Source of the DNA: Collinsella aerofaciens
Lineage (GTDB): Bacteria > Actinomycetota > Coriobacteriia > Coriobacteriales > Coriobacteriaceae
Length of the DNA: 64,000 nucleotides
Assembly (NCBI RefSeq): GCF_015555045.1
Contig: NZ_JADNJQ010000009.1
Coordinates: 1 to 64,000 of the forward strand
Direction of reading: 5' to 3'
The translations under genes and the position numbers were made by a program. Shown here piece after piece: positions 7,759-15,733 of this stretch; positions within the stretch are counted from its first letter, which is position 1; each line of letters opens with the position of its first letter. The notes under the pieces are model-generated. The model searched no databases, was not told the DNA's origin, and saw only the letters and a list, made by a program, of their open reading frames with translations.

Positions 7759-8190
7759 TTACTGGATGCGAGTTCGGCAGTAGGGGCAGACCTTCCAGTG
7801 CGCATCGAGCGGGCGATGGCAGCTGGGGCACACGTTGCGAACCTGGGTATCGCACACCGGGCAGACGACAAAGTCCTTCTCGATGGGAGCGCCGCACTGC
7901 GGGCAGGTGCCGTACTGGGCAAGCTGGCGCTCGCGCAGGGCCATGTCCAGCTCCTGCTCCTCGCGGTCGGACGCGTAGGAGTGCGGGCGCAGGACCAGGT
8001 AGGCAATGAGGCCTACAAACGGGATGAGGGCGATGATGCCCCATGCCACGTAGGCGCTAGCGCCGCGACGGCGAGCGTCGATGAACACATAGACGACCGA
8101 CAGCACATACAGGGCGATGATAAAGCCAACGAAGGCATAGACGACGCCCATGAGCTGCGGCGACATGAGCTCGGAGATGTACTTGGACAT
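7759..8190 (-). CDS. membrane protein with C-terminal double zinc ribbon
   Basis: This 143-residue protein has two hydrophobic segments (about residues 10-32 and 42-62, the second around AWGIIALIPFVGLIAYLVL), resembling the PLD-nuclease N-terminal membrane domain. A cytoplasmic tail carries four CxxC pairs (CPQC, CPVC, CPSC, CPYC), enough for two zinc ribbons. Such proteins are common in Actinobacteria and Firmicutes but have no defined function. ATG at 8190 follows AAAGG; earlier frame (from 8235) lacks a ribosome site. It stands alone between thrS and the repeat array. Confidence 0.75.
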   Translation of the reverse strand: MSKYISELMSPQLMGVVYAFVGFIIALYVLSVVYVFIDARRRGASAYVAWGIIALIPFVGLIAYLVLRPHSYASDREEQELDMALRERQLAQYGTCPQCGAPIEKDFVVCPVCDTQVRNVCPSCHRPLDAHWKVCPYCRTRIQ

Positions 8191-8290
8191 TACGGATACC
8201 TTTCGGAATATTAACAGTCCGGTCAAGTTTACCACGGGGTTTGTTTATATGGGACCACGGCCGGGTACGGGGCCGGCGCGGACACAAACA

Positions 8291-8787
8291 TCTCAATCTG
8301 TAACAGGTGGAAGCGGAATCCGGGTCTAGATGTTACAGATCGAGACATAGGGGTCCCTCTCCGACTTCAATCTCGATCTGTAACATCTTGACTCCAAAAT
8401 CAGCTCTTACTGTTACAGATCGAGACGAACGGACAGACCGCCCGATGATTATCTCGATCTGTAACATCTAGAACCCAAATCCACAGCTAACTGTTACAGA
8501 TCGAGACAAAGACAACCGCCCAAACAGAATGTCTCAATCTGTAACAACTACTCGGCAAAAACAGTCCCAGATGTTACAGATTTAGACAAACCCTTCTCTC
8601 CCCGACTTAAATCTTGATCTGTAACATCTAGAACCCAAAAACAGTTCTTGCTGTTACAGATCGAGACATACACATAACCGGACGGGCTAACGCCTCGATC
8701 TGTAACACGTAGGACCACAATCCCCCTCCTACTGCTACAGATCAAGACGAACGTGCGTCTGTGGACTTAACGTCTCGATCTGTACCA
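8291..8787. repeat. array of 13 alternating inverted 15-16-base motifs with an 80-81-base period
   Basis: The motif GTCTCGATCTGTAACA and its reverse complement alternate 13 times. Forward copies start near 8291, 8371, 8452, 8532, 8612, 8693 and 8772; reverse copies start near 8331, 8411, 8492, 8572, 8652 and 8733. Same-orientation copies are 80-81 bases apart and opposite copies about 40. The six forward-to-reverse spacers are all 25 bases, differ in sequence, but share a CAAA/CAAT-like centre; the reverse-to-forward spacers are 23-25 bases, several containing a GACTTAA-like string. Each pair could form a hairpin. No cas gene or transposase is nearby. Confidence 0.9.
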
Positions 8788-8945
8788 GGTAACGGCGCAG
8801 AACGCGAGGTTGGGCGGGAAGAACTCGGGTCTAACGTGGCCGGCATCCGTGCCGGGCCGGCCCTCGCCTGCCGTTGGCGGATGCGACGGGGCTGTTCGCC
8901 GCATTGCCGCTGCGCTGGGGGTGTGCAGACCGTAGGATAGTCTTA

Positions 8946-8960
8946 TTGACAGCCTGTCAA
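8946..8960. promoter_or_regulatory. perfect palindrome, candidate operator
   Basis: TTGACAGCCTGTCAA is a perfect inverted repeat about 18 bases upstream of the flavoprotein start. Its position and symmetry fit a dimeric repressor site; the first half also resembles a -35 hexamer. No regulator gene is adjacent. Confidence 0.45.
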
Positions 8961-8977
8961 CTTGTCTGGGAGGCACT

Positions 8978-10441
8978 GTGACGAAAACGTTTGATATCGC
9001 GATTGTGGGCGCGGGCATCACCGGGTGCGCCATCGCGCGACAACTCGCGCGCTATGACCTGTCTATTTGCGTGGTCGAGGCGGCCAACGACATCGCCCTG
9101 GGCGCGTCGAAGGCCAACGGCGGCCTGGTGCACGCCGGCTACGATCCGGCTCCGGGCACGGTAAAGGCGCAGGTCAACGCTCGTGGTTGCGAGCTGTATG
9201 GCACCTGGGCCCAGGAGCTGGGTTTTTTGTTTTGCCGAACCGGCTCGATGGTGCTGGGCTTTAGCGACGAGGACCGTGCGCACCTGGAGAAGCTACGCCA
9301 GAATGGCCTGGCCAACGGCGTGCCCGAGCTGGCGATCATTGGCCCCGACCGTATCCACGAGCTGGAACCGCGTGCCAGCGCCGACGCAACATGCGCGCTG
9401 TGGTGCCCTTCGACCGGTTACGTCGACCCGTTTGAAGTGGCCATCGCGGCGCTGGAGAACGCCGTGGCCAACGGCGTGACGTTTATGCGCTCCGCGCCGG
9501 TGGAAGCCATTGAAGTTGCTGGCGGCGAGGCTACCGACGGTGCTGCGCGCTTTACGCTGGTGACGCCCGCCGGCGATGTGCGCTGCCGCTATCTGATCAA
9601 CGCCGCGGGCAACGGTGCCGCGGACATCTCGCATATGGCCGGCGCCGAAGAGTTTCAGATGGTCTGGCGCCAGGGAAACATCGTGGTGCTGGACAAGGAG
9701 CCGCGCGCGCTCATGCCGCTCTACCCAGTGCCCACGCCGGTGTCCAAGGGCGTTATCGTCACGGGCACCGTGCACGGCAACACCGTGATCACCGCAGCCG
9801 CTGCCGTGCGCGAGCCGGGCGACACACAGACTTATGTGAGCGATGTGAACGCGCTGCTGACGGGAGCGCGCAAGCTGGTTCCCGATCTGGACACGCGTCG
9901 CGTGGTGCGCGCGTTTGCCGGCGGGCGTCCGGTCATTAAGGGGACGAACGACTTCTTTATTGGGCAGTCGGCCGTGGTGCCAGGCCTGTTCCAGGCGGCG
10001 GGCATTCAATCGCCAGGCGTAGCAAGCGCGCCGGCCATTGCCGAGCGCATGGAGCACGTGATGCGCGAGGCGGGCGTTGCTTTGCGCGAGCGGGCCGATT
10101 GGGATCCGATTCGCCGCGCGCCGGACGACTTCGACCGTGCGCCGCTTGCACGCAAGGAAGAGCTCATTGAGTCCGACCCTGCATGGGGGCAGATCGTCTG
10201 CCGCTGCGAGACAGTACCCGAGGCCGAGATTGTTGCCGCGATTCGACGCCGTCCGGGTGCGGTTTCGGTCGAGGGCGTCAAACGCCGCTGCCGCGCGGGC
10301 ATGGGCCGCTGCCAGAGCGGCTTTTGCCAGAGCCGCGTGGTGGCGATTCTGGCGCGCGAGCTGGGGTGTGACCCCAGCGAGGTGCTGCTGGAGGACACTG
10401 GCTCGTGGCTCGTTGAGGGACCTTTGAAGGGGGTGCGCTAG
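8978..10441 (+). CDS. GlpA-like FAD-dependent oxidoreductase with BFD-like [2Fe-2S] domain
   Basis: This 487-residue flavoprotein of the DAO/GlpA family has an FAD-binding start (IAIVGAGITGCAIARQLARY, residues 6-25), an ASKANGGLVHAGYD substrate-side motif, and a C-terminal BFD-like iron-sulfur domain (CRCETVPEAEI ... CRAGMGRCQSGFC). The GTG start at 8978 has GGGAGG before it. It forms a tight plus-strand operon with a second flavoprotein and a DUF1667 protein. That trio is known from anaerobes, sometimes next to glycerol kinase, where glycerol-3-phosphate oxidation is proposed. No glycerol gene is present here, so the substrate stays open. Confidence 0.8.
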   Translation: MTKTFDIAIVGAGITGCAIARQLARYDLSICVVEAANDIALGASKANGGLVHAGYDPAPGTVKAQVNARGCELYGTWAQELGFLFCRTGSMVLGFSDEDRAHLEKLRQNGLANGVPELAIIGPDRIHELEPRASADATCALWCPSTGYVDPFEVAIAALENAVANGVTFMRSAPVEAIEVAGGEATDGAARFTLVTPAGDVRCRYLINAAGNGAADISHMAGAEEFQMVWRQGNIVVLDKEPRALMPLYPVPTPVSKGVIVTGTVHGNTVITAAAAVREPGDTQTYVSDVNALLTGARKLVPDLDTRRVVRAFAGGRPVIKGTNDFFIGQSAVVPGLFQAAGIQSPGVASAPAIAERMEHVMREAGVALRERADWDPIRRAPDDFDRAPLARKEELIESDPAWGQIVCRCETVPEAEIVAAIRRRPGAVSVEGVKRRCRAGMGRCQSGFCQSRVVAILARELGCDPSEVLLEDTGSWLVEGPLKGVR

Positions 10442-10442
10442 G

Positions 10443-11810
10443 ATGGCGACGTTTGATATGCGCAACGAACGCGCGGAGGCAGGAGCTACGGAAGCGGTGC
10501 AGACGCAGGCGTTCGACGTCGTCGTTATCGGCGGCGGACCTGCCGGCATGGCGGCCGCACTTGCCGCGCACAAGGCCGGCGCGCGCGTGGCCATCGTGGA
10601 GCGCGAGCAACACTTGGGCGGCATCCTGCGCCAGTGCATTCACCCCGGCTTTGGCCTTTCGCACTTTAAGCAGGAGCTCACCGGCCCCGAGTATGCGCAG
10701 CGCTTTATCGACCAGGTGCGCGCGACCGACATTGCGCTGTTCTTGGACAGCATGGTGCTTGGGATTGATTCGGGCGAGTCCACGGAAGACGCCATACTCC
10801 GCACCGTCACGCTCATGAATCCCTCCGGTATGCTGCAGCTCACCGGGCGTGCGGTCGTCCTTGCCATGGGTTGCCGCGAGCGCACCCGCAGCGAGATCAA
10901 GATTCCCGGCAACCGACCCGCCGGCGTGTTTACGGCCGGCCTGGCGCAGCGATACATCAACATCGAGAACCTCAAACCCGGCTCGCGCGCCGTCATTTTG
11001 GGCTCGGGTGACATCGGACTGATCATGGCGCGCCGCTGCACGCTCGAGGGGATTTCGGTCGAGGGCGTGTACGAGCTCATGCCGTACGCCAACGGCCTGC
11101 GTCGCAATGTGAAGAACTGCCTGGACGACTTTGGCATTCCGCTGCACCTGTCCACCACCGTCACGCGCGTAATCGGTCACGATCGCGTGGAAGCCGTCGA
11201 GGTGAGTCAAGTCGACGAGCACCTGGCACCCATTCCGGGGACCGAGCGCGTTGTTCCGTGCGACACGCTACTGCTTTCAGTGGGCCTGATTCCCGAGAAC
11301 GAGCTTTCGGTTGCCGCGGGCGTGGAGCTGGACCCACGCACGCGCGGCGCCGTGGTGGACCAGAGTCTGCAGACGGGCGTGCCGGGCATATTTGCTTGCG
11401 GCAACGTGCTGCACGTACACGATCTGGCCGACAATGTGACAACCGAGTCCGAGCGTGCCGGTGCGGCTGCGGCGGCGTGGGCGTTGGGCTGTGGTGCTGG
11501 GGCCGATGCGAGCGCTGCGGGCACGGGTTGCCAACTTACGGTCTCCCCCGCCGGCATCGCAGGCTACGCACTGCCGGGACGTATTACGGCTGTCGGGCTC
11601 ACTAAGCTCAACTTCCGTGTACGCCGCCCGGTCGATGCTGCACGCGTGCGCATTCTCGCAAACGGCGAGGAACTGCTTGCAGGCAAGGTCCGCCCGTTTA
11701 AACTGAGCGTCATGGAAAGCTTCCCGCTGCCGGCAAAGGTGATTCAGCGCGCACTCGACCTGGGTGTTAGCGAGATTGTCCTGTCCGTTGACCCTATTGA
11801 GGAGGCGTAG
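10443..11810 (+). CDS. FAD/NAD(P)-dependent oxidoreductase
   Basis: This 455-residue protein has two Rossmann motifs: FAD binding at about residues 23-40 (VVIGGGPAGMAAALAAHKAG) and pyridine-nucleotide binding in the middle (AVILGSGDIGLIMARR). A late FAD-contact motif TGVPGIFACGNVLHVHDL is also present. It lies one base after the GlpA-like gene and just before the DUF1667 gene. In related three-gene clusters this subunit is thought to pass electrons between the flavoprotein dehydrogenase and NAD(P) or ferredoxin. The direction and partner here are inferred from context only. Confidence 0.8.
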   Translation: MATFDMRNERAEAGATEAVQTQAFDVVVIGGGPAGMAAALAAHKAGARVAIVEREQHLGGILRQCIHPGFGLSHFKQELTGPEYAQRFIDQVRATDIALFLDSMVLGIDSGESTEDAILRTVTLMNPSGMLQLTGRAVVLAMGCRERTRSEIKIPGNRPAGVFTAGLAQRYINIENLKPGSRAVILGSGDIGLIMARRCTLEGISVEGVYELMPYANGLRRNVKNCLDDFGIPLHLSTTVTRVIGHDRVEAVEVSQVDEHLAPIPGTERVVPCDTLLLSVGLIPENELSVAAGVELDPRTRGAVVDQSLQTGVPGIFACGNVLHVHDLADNVTTESERAGAAAAAWALGCGAGADASAAGTGCQLTVSPAGIAGYALPGRITAVGLTKLNFRVRRPVDAARVRILANGEELLAGKVRPFKLSVMESFPLPAKVIQRALDLGVSEIVLSVDPIEEA

Positions 11811-11814
11811 AGTC

Positions 11815-12213
11815 ATGAGCACAAACGCGATTGAAATGCTGCAGTTCAACTGCACCACCTGCCCATCCGAGTGCCTCCTGACCGTGGAGGTCGAGCGCAG
11901 CCCAGACGGCGCCGTGGTAGAGGTGCGCTCCGTAACCGGCAACAGCTGCCCGCGCGGTAATAAGTTCGCACATCAGGAGCTCACCTGCCCCATGCGCGTG
12001 CTCACCACCACGGTGGTCGTATCCGGTGGCGATGAGGCGCTGCTGCCCGTGCGCACGGCCGAAGCCATCCCGCTGGCACTCCACGCCCAAGCCATGAGCC
12101 TCATCCGCGGCCTGGTCGTCGACGCCCCCATCCGCATGAGCGATGTAGTCCTCCCCAACCTCCTAGACACCGGTACCGACCTCATAGCCAGCATGGACAT
12201 CGGCCCTGCGTAG
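11815..12213 (+). CDS. DUF1667 protein, third subunit of the flavoprotein cluster
   Basis: This 132-residue protein has an N-terminal CTTCPSEC motif, a later CPRG motif and CPMRVLTTTV, a cysteine pattern typical of DUF1667 proteins and suggestive of an iron-sulfur or zinc site. It is encoded directly after the two flavoproteins (ATG at 11815, four bases after the previous stop), as in other anaerobes. It probably contributes to electron transfer or stability of that complex; no activity is known. A hairpin follows immediately after its stop codon. Confidence 0.78.
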   Translation: MSTNAIEMLQFNCTTCPSECLLTVEVERSPDGAVVEVRSVTGNSCPRGNKFAHQELTCPMRVLTTTVVVSGGDEALLPVRTAEAIPLALHAQAMSLIRGLVVDAPIRMSDVVLPNLLDTGTDLIASMDIGPA

Positions 12214-12247
12214 GTAGCTCATTTGGGACGGGGCTCTTTTAGCTACC
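12213..12247. repeat. family G hairpin
   Basis: GGTAGCT and AGCTACC flank a loop reading CATTTGGGACGGGGCTCTTTT. The loop resembles the loop of the hairpin at 28346-28380 (TTGGGGACAGGCACCTT), while the arms differ. It begins within the stop codon of the DUF1667 gene and may act as its terminator. Confidence 0.5.
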
Positions 12248-12272
12248 CCGCCATCCACCCCGCCCCTCCTCA

Positions 12273-12337
12273 ATTGCGGTGGAATAGTCCCTGATTTCCG
12301 CCAAACCCCGGCATCCAGGAACTATTCCACCACAACT
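12273..12337. repeat. family A intergenic hairpin, copy 1
   Basis: TTGCGGTGGAATAG and its complement form the arms, with a few mismatches, around a loop of about 20 bases. It is one of six copies in the window. Confidence 0.8.
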
Positions 12338-12383
12338 ATCCTTGGAATCGGTATTTAGCCTGTGCCTACTTTAGTGCCATTTT

Positions 12384-12535
12384 AAAACTATGCCGGATTA
12401 CGGGGCTGATTCGGAAACCCCCATCCATACCGGCGATTTTCGATTTTTGATAAGCCCTCTACCTGCGCTTTTTATTTCGCGATTTTTCCCATGGTCAAGT
12501 AATACAGGTCAAGCCCCGTAATCCGCCATACTTTT
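12384..12535. repeat. family D element, copy 1
   Basis: Arms of about 24 bases (containing GGATTACGGGGCT and its complement) enclose roughly 100 bases. The core at 12451-12500 (AAGCCCTCTACCTGCG, then ATTTCGCGATTTTTCCC) matches the core of the copy near 14000, but the arms of the two copies are unrelated. It lies 46 bases after family A copy 1. Confidence 0.75.
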
Positions 12536-12695
12536 GAAACCAGCCCATTTGGGACGGGCCTCTTATGACTACTTTTGCCCGAACGTTCGCTAGGCTGGCC
12601 ATGCCAAGGAGTGTCCCAAAGTGCCGGCATAAAAGGAACGTCCCTAGCTGCCGGGCATGGGATACCATGGTGGCAACCTAGCGAAAGGACGATGT

Positions 12696-13784
12696 ATGGC
12701 ACATGTCGATGACCAGCGTGTGGCGCGCGTGCTCGATGCGCTCGAGGCTCAGCGCCCCGGCGCGCAGCTGCTTGTGAATGACCCGTGGTCGATCTACTAT
12801 CTGACCGGCTTTTATGCCGATATGTTCGAGCGTTTTTGTGGCGTGCTGCTCGCGCGCGATGCCGAGCCAGTGATCTTGGTCAACGCGCTACATCAGCTGC
12901 CCGAGTATGACAATGCCCGCGTCGCGTATCACACCGATACCGACGTCGTGACCGACGACATCGCGCGCGAGGTCAATCCTGCCAAGCCCCTCGGCATCGA
13001 TACCGTTATGCGCTCCGGCTTTTTGCTGCCCCTTATGGATCGTCACGCCGCAAGCGAGTTCTTCCTGGGCGACTTTGCCGTCAACGCCGCGCGCACCTAC
13101 AAGGATGCCGCCGAGCAGGAGCTCATGCGCGTGTCCTCGGCCGCCAACGATGCCGTAATGGCCGACGCCATCAAGCTCGTTCACGAGGGCGTGACGGAGC
13201 GCGAAATTGCAGACCAGATGCTCGGTCTGTACCGCAATCACGGCTGCGAGGGCTTTAGCTTTCCGCCCATCGTAAGCTTTGGCGCCAACGCAGGAGACCC
13301 TCATCACGAGCCCGACGACACCGTACTCGAGTGCGGCGACGTGGTGTTGTTCGACATAGGCGGACGTCGCCGCAACTACTGCTCGGACATGACGCGCACG
13401 TTCTTTTGGGGCGAGCCGGACGAGGAGACAGCGCGCATCTACGACATCGTGCGTCGCGCCAACGAGGCCGCCGAGGCGCTCATCGCACCGGGCGTGCGCA
13501 TGTGCGACCTGGACCGCGCCGCGCGCGACGTGATTGAGGACGCTGGCTATGGCAAGTACTTCACGCATCGCCTGGGCCACTCAATCGGTCTGCAGGACCA
13601 CGAGCCAGGCGACGTTTCCCTTGTCAACGAGCAGGTCGTAGAGCCGGGCATGACATTCTCCATCGAGCCGGGCATCTACCTCCCCGGCCGCACCGGCGTC
13701 CGCATCGAAGACCTGGCCCTAGTCACCGAGTCCGGCGTCGAAATCCTCAACGCCTATCCCCACGATCCGGTCCGCCTAGACTAG
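12696..13784 (+). CDS. M24-family metallopeptidase (Xaa-Pro aminopeptidase/prolidase)
   Basis: This 362-residue two-domain peptidase has a creatinase-like N-terminal domain (DPWSIYYLTGFYAD) and a pita-bread catalytic domain. Metal ligands are visible in FDIGGRRRNYCSDMTRTFF (two Asp), HRLGHSIGLQDHEP (His) and the IEPG and RIED motifs (two Glu). It removes an N-terminal residue preceding proline, or splits Xaa-Pro dipeptides, in the cytoplasm. The start at 12696 has GAAAGGA upstream. It has its own promoter region and is flanked on both sides by composite family A plus family D repeats. Confidence 0.9.
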   Translation: MAHVDDQRVARVLDALEAQRPGAQLLVNDPWSIYYLTGFYADMFERFCGVLLARDAEPVILVNALHQLPEYDNARVAYHTDTDVVTDDIAREVNPAKPLGIDTVMRSGFLLPLMDRHAASEFFLGDFAVNAARTYKDAAEQELMRVSSAANDAVMADAIKLVHEGVTEREIADQMLGLYRNHGCEGFSFPPIVSFGANAGDPHHEPDDTVLECGDVVLFDIGGRRRNYCSDMTRTFFWGEPDEETARIYDIVRRANEAAEALIAPGVRMCDLDRAARDVIEDAGYGKYFTHRLGHSIGLQDHEPGDVSLVNEQVVEPGMTFSIEPGIYLPGRTGVRIEDLALVTESGVEILNAYPHDPVRLD

Positions 13785-13809
13785 CCCTTACCCAATAGCC
13801 CCTCAATTA

Positions 13810-13875
13810 GTTGCGGTGGAATAGTTCCCAGATTGGCCCACAGAGGCATAATCCAGGAACTATTTCACCGCAACT
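13810..13875. repeat. family A intergenic hairpin, copy 2
   Basis: Arms GTTGCGGTGGAATAGTTCC and GGAACTATTTCACCGCAAC carry one mismatch. It lies about 25 bases after the peptidase stop codon. Confidence 0.85.
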
Positions 13876-13917
13876 GCCATGGGGCCAAGTCGACCAATTT
13901 GAAAGTCTAGAGCTGCG

Positions 13918-14075
13918 CCACGAAAACGGCCTATCTACTACGTTTAACCCGCATGGGTCGACCATGCGGGTCTTTTTTGAAAATTGGCAAGCCTTCTACC
14001 TGCGGTTTTGATTTTGCATTTTTCCGCGTGGTCGAGGGTATCCGCTAAAACGTAGTAGATAGGCCCATTTCGTGG
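13918..14075. repeat. family D element, copy 2
   Basis: Arms of about 29 bases (containing GGCCTATCTACTACGTTTA and its complement) enclose a core at 13985-14036 sharing AAGCCTTCTACCTGCG and ATTTTTCC with copy 1. It also holds a perfect hairpin ACCCGCATGG-tcga-CCATGCGGGT followed by CTTTTTT, a good terminator for the peptidase gene. Confidence 0.75.
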
Positions 14076-14109
14076 CGAGCAGCCCAAATTAGCTGCCCGG
14101 CAAATGGGG

Positions 14110-15453
14110 TTAGCGCAGCAAGCCTGCTACTTCGCCGGCTAGGGTGATGGTGCCTGCTGCTACGAAAGGCTCGCCCGCGGCATCGAAGGCGGCGAGGGCC
14201 TCGGACACGCTGGGGTATACGCCCACAAGCTTGTCGGCATCAACAAGGGCAGCGAGTTCCTCTGCCGGTAGGGCGCGGTCGGAATCGGTCTGCGTCACAA
14301 CCACGCGCGGGAAGGCCGGGATCAGCACATCAACGATACCCGCCACGTCCTTGTCGGCCAGCGCGGCACATAGCAACGTGGGCCGATTCTCTACGCACGG
14401 GTCGATCTCGTCCAGTGCGCTCACAAAGTTCTCGCAGCTTTGGGGGTTATGGCAGGCATCGATCAGCTTGAGCGGATCGGTTCCCAGCACATCAAAGCGA
14501 CCCGGCGTGGGGCAGCCCATAAGCGAAGCGTCGAGTGCATCGTGATCGAGCTCGCGACCCAAATAGCCCTCGCACAGCATAATCGCGCACGCGGCATTCT
14601 GCGGCTGATACGCCGGCTTGACCATACTCGACGTATAGATCGCGCGCGGCGTGGTGCAGCTAAACTCCACCGTATCGCCCACGTGTGCCGGGACCTTGGT
14701 TGTGGCATGGTTCACCACGAGCGGCACAACGCCACACTCGCGGCAACGGGCGTCCATCACGCGCTGAACGCTCAACTCATGCGTGCCTTCGCCCAGCACA
14801 ACCAGACGTCTAGGCTTGATGACAGCAGCCTTCTCCCCCGCAATGGCCTCGAGCGTGTCGCCCAGGATGCGCGTGTGGTCGAGGCCGATGCCCGTAATGG
14901 CAACGGCGACGGGATCGGTCGCACTCGTAGCGTCCCAACGGCCGCCCATGCCGACCTCGAGCACAGCAACGTCCACTGCAGCCTCGGCAAACACCACCAG
15001 CGCGGCAGCCGTCAGCAGGTCAAACGGCGTGATGGTATAGGCGCGCTCCCCCGCCGCCACACGACGAGCATTCACGCGATGCCCCGCCTCGACGGCGGCA
15101 GAAACGCCGCGGGCAAACGACTCATCGCTCACGACGCGCCCATCAACCTCCATGCGCTCGGGATAGCGCACCAACTGCGGAGACGTATACAGTGCGGTCT
15201 TTAACCCCTCACCACGAAGGATGGCAGCCGAAAAACGCGTGGTCGAAGTCTTGCCATTGGTACCGGCGACCTGAATGCAATCGAAATACTCGTCCGGGCG
15301 TCCCAGCTCATCGAGCATATCGACAACCGTCTCGAGCAAAGGACCAGCATCCCCAGAAATCCGCCCCGTATCAGCAGCCAGCCCAACAGCCTCATCAAAC
15401 GAAAGCAAATCAAACGAAAAAGGAACGACATACGACCCAGAACGCTTAGCCAT
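14110..15453 (-). CDS. folC: bifunctional folylpolyglutamate synthase/dihydrofolate synthase
   Basis: This 447-residue Mur-ligase-fold enzyme adds glutamate to folates using ATP. Visible signatures are the P-loop VAGTNGKTSTTRF (near residue 60), SPQLVRYPERMEVDG, the central VGMGGRWDATSATDPVAVAITGIG segments, and DACHNPQS in the C-terminal domain. ATG at 15453 follows GGGGGACT; a start at 15492 lies inside the upstream hairpin. It is downstream of valS on the same strand but separated by 280 bases with a family E element and a terminator-like hairpin, so it may have its own promoter. Confidence 0.9.
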   Translation of the reverse strand: MAKRSGSYVVPFSFDLLSFDEAVGLAADTGRISGDAGPLLETVVDMLDELGRPDEYFDCIQVAGTNGKTSTTRFSAAILRGEGLKTALYTSPQLVRYPERMEVDGRVVSDESFARGVSAAVEAGHRVNARRVAAGERAYTITPFDLLTAAALVVFAEAAVDVAVLEVGMGGRWDATSATDPVAVAITGIGLDHTRILGDTLEAIAGEKAAVIKPRRLVVLGEGTHELSVQRVMDARCRECGVVPLVVNHATTKVPAHVGDTVEFSCTTPRAIYTSSMVKPAYQPQNAACAIMLCEGYLGRELDHDALDASLMGCPTPGRFDVLGTDPLKLIDACHNPQSCENFVSALDEIDPCVENRPTLLCAALADKDVAGIVDVLIPAFPRVVVTQTDSDRALPAEELAALVDADKLVGVYPSVSEALAAFDAAGEPFVAAGTITLAGEVAGLLR

Positions 15454-15478
15454 AACCCAAAGTCCCCCATAACAGAAA

Positions 15479-15511
15479 AAGAGGCCCATCAAAAAGAATG
15501 AGCCCCTCGCG
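15479..15511 (-). terminator. possible terminator before folC
   Basis: On the minus strand GAGGGGCTCA and TGGGCCTC form an interrupted stem followed by TTTTTC. It could end the valS transcript or attenuate folC. Confidence 0.4.
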
Positions 15512-15613
15512 TTGACAATATCAGCCTTTATCCGCTTGCAGCGAGATCAAGGCCACAACCAAGTGGCCCTAACCTACCAGTTGCAAACAACCACGTAAAC
15601 GAAGTAGGAGCGG

Positions 15614-15714
15614 CCCGATGCTTTGCTCGCCGCAAGTTCCGCACGCAAAGGACAGCACTTAATGTGCTGTCCGTCTTGCGCAGGACTGTCCGCAGCGGAG
15701 AGCAAAGCATCGGG
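15614..15714 (+). repeat. family E structured element, copy 1
   Basis: The outer arms CCCGATGCTTTGCTC and GAGCAAAGCATCGGG are perfect. The inner hairpin (15650-15672) is GGACAGCACTTAATGTGCTGTCC-like, with central CACTTAATGTG. Strings TTCCGCACG and CAGGACT flank the inner hairpin in the same order as in copy 2. Confidence 0.8.
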
Positions 15715-15733
15715 ACGCGCCCCCAAGTAAACC

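Larger units (their letters stand above)
8191..8977. other. 787-base intergenic region occupied by a repeat array
   Basis: No convincing gene is present. Most of the region (8291-8787) is the alternating inverted-motif array described separately. The rest holds the divergent upstream regions of the zinc-ribbon gene and the flavoprotein gene, including the palindrome at 8946-8960. Confidence 0.7.
12214..12695. other. 482-base intergenic region with three structured repeats
   Basis: It holds a family G hairpin, a family A hairpin and a family D element, then a second CATTTGGGACGGG string near 12545. I see no gene in it. Confidence 0.7.
13785..14109. other. 325-base intergenic region with two repeats
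   Basis: It contains family A copy 2 and family D copy 2 between the convergent peptidase and folC genes. The family D copy includes a terminator-like hairpin at about 13948-13977. No gene is visible. Confidence 0.7.

Noticed and set aside
6003..8009. 668-codon open frame on the plus strand antisense to thrS
   Set aside because: It is a GC-rich shadow frame: low-complexity Val/Leu/His composition, no ribosome site, and it crosses the thrS promoter and two real minus-strand genes.
8291..8787. CRISPR array
   Set aside because: Repeats alternate in orientation, are only 15-16 bases and vary, and spacers share sequence; no cas genes are near.
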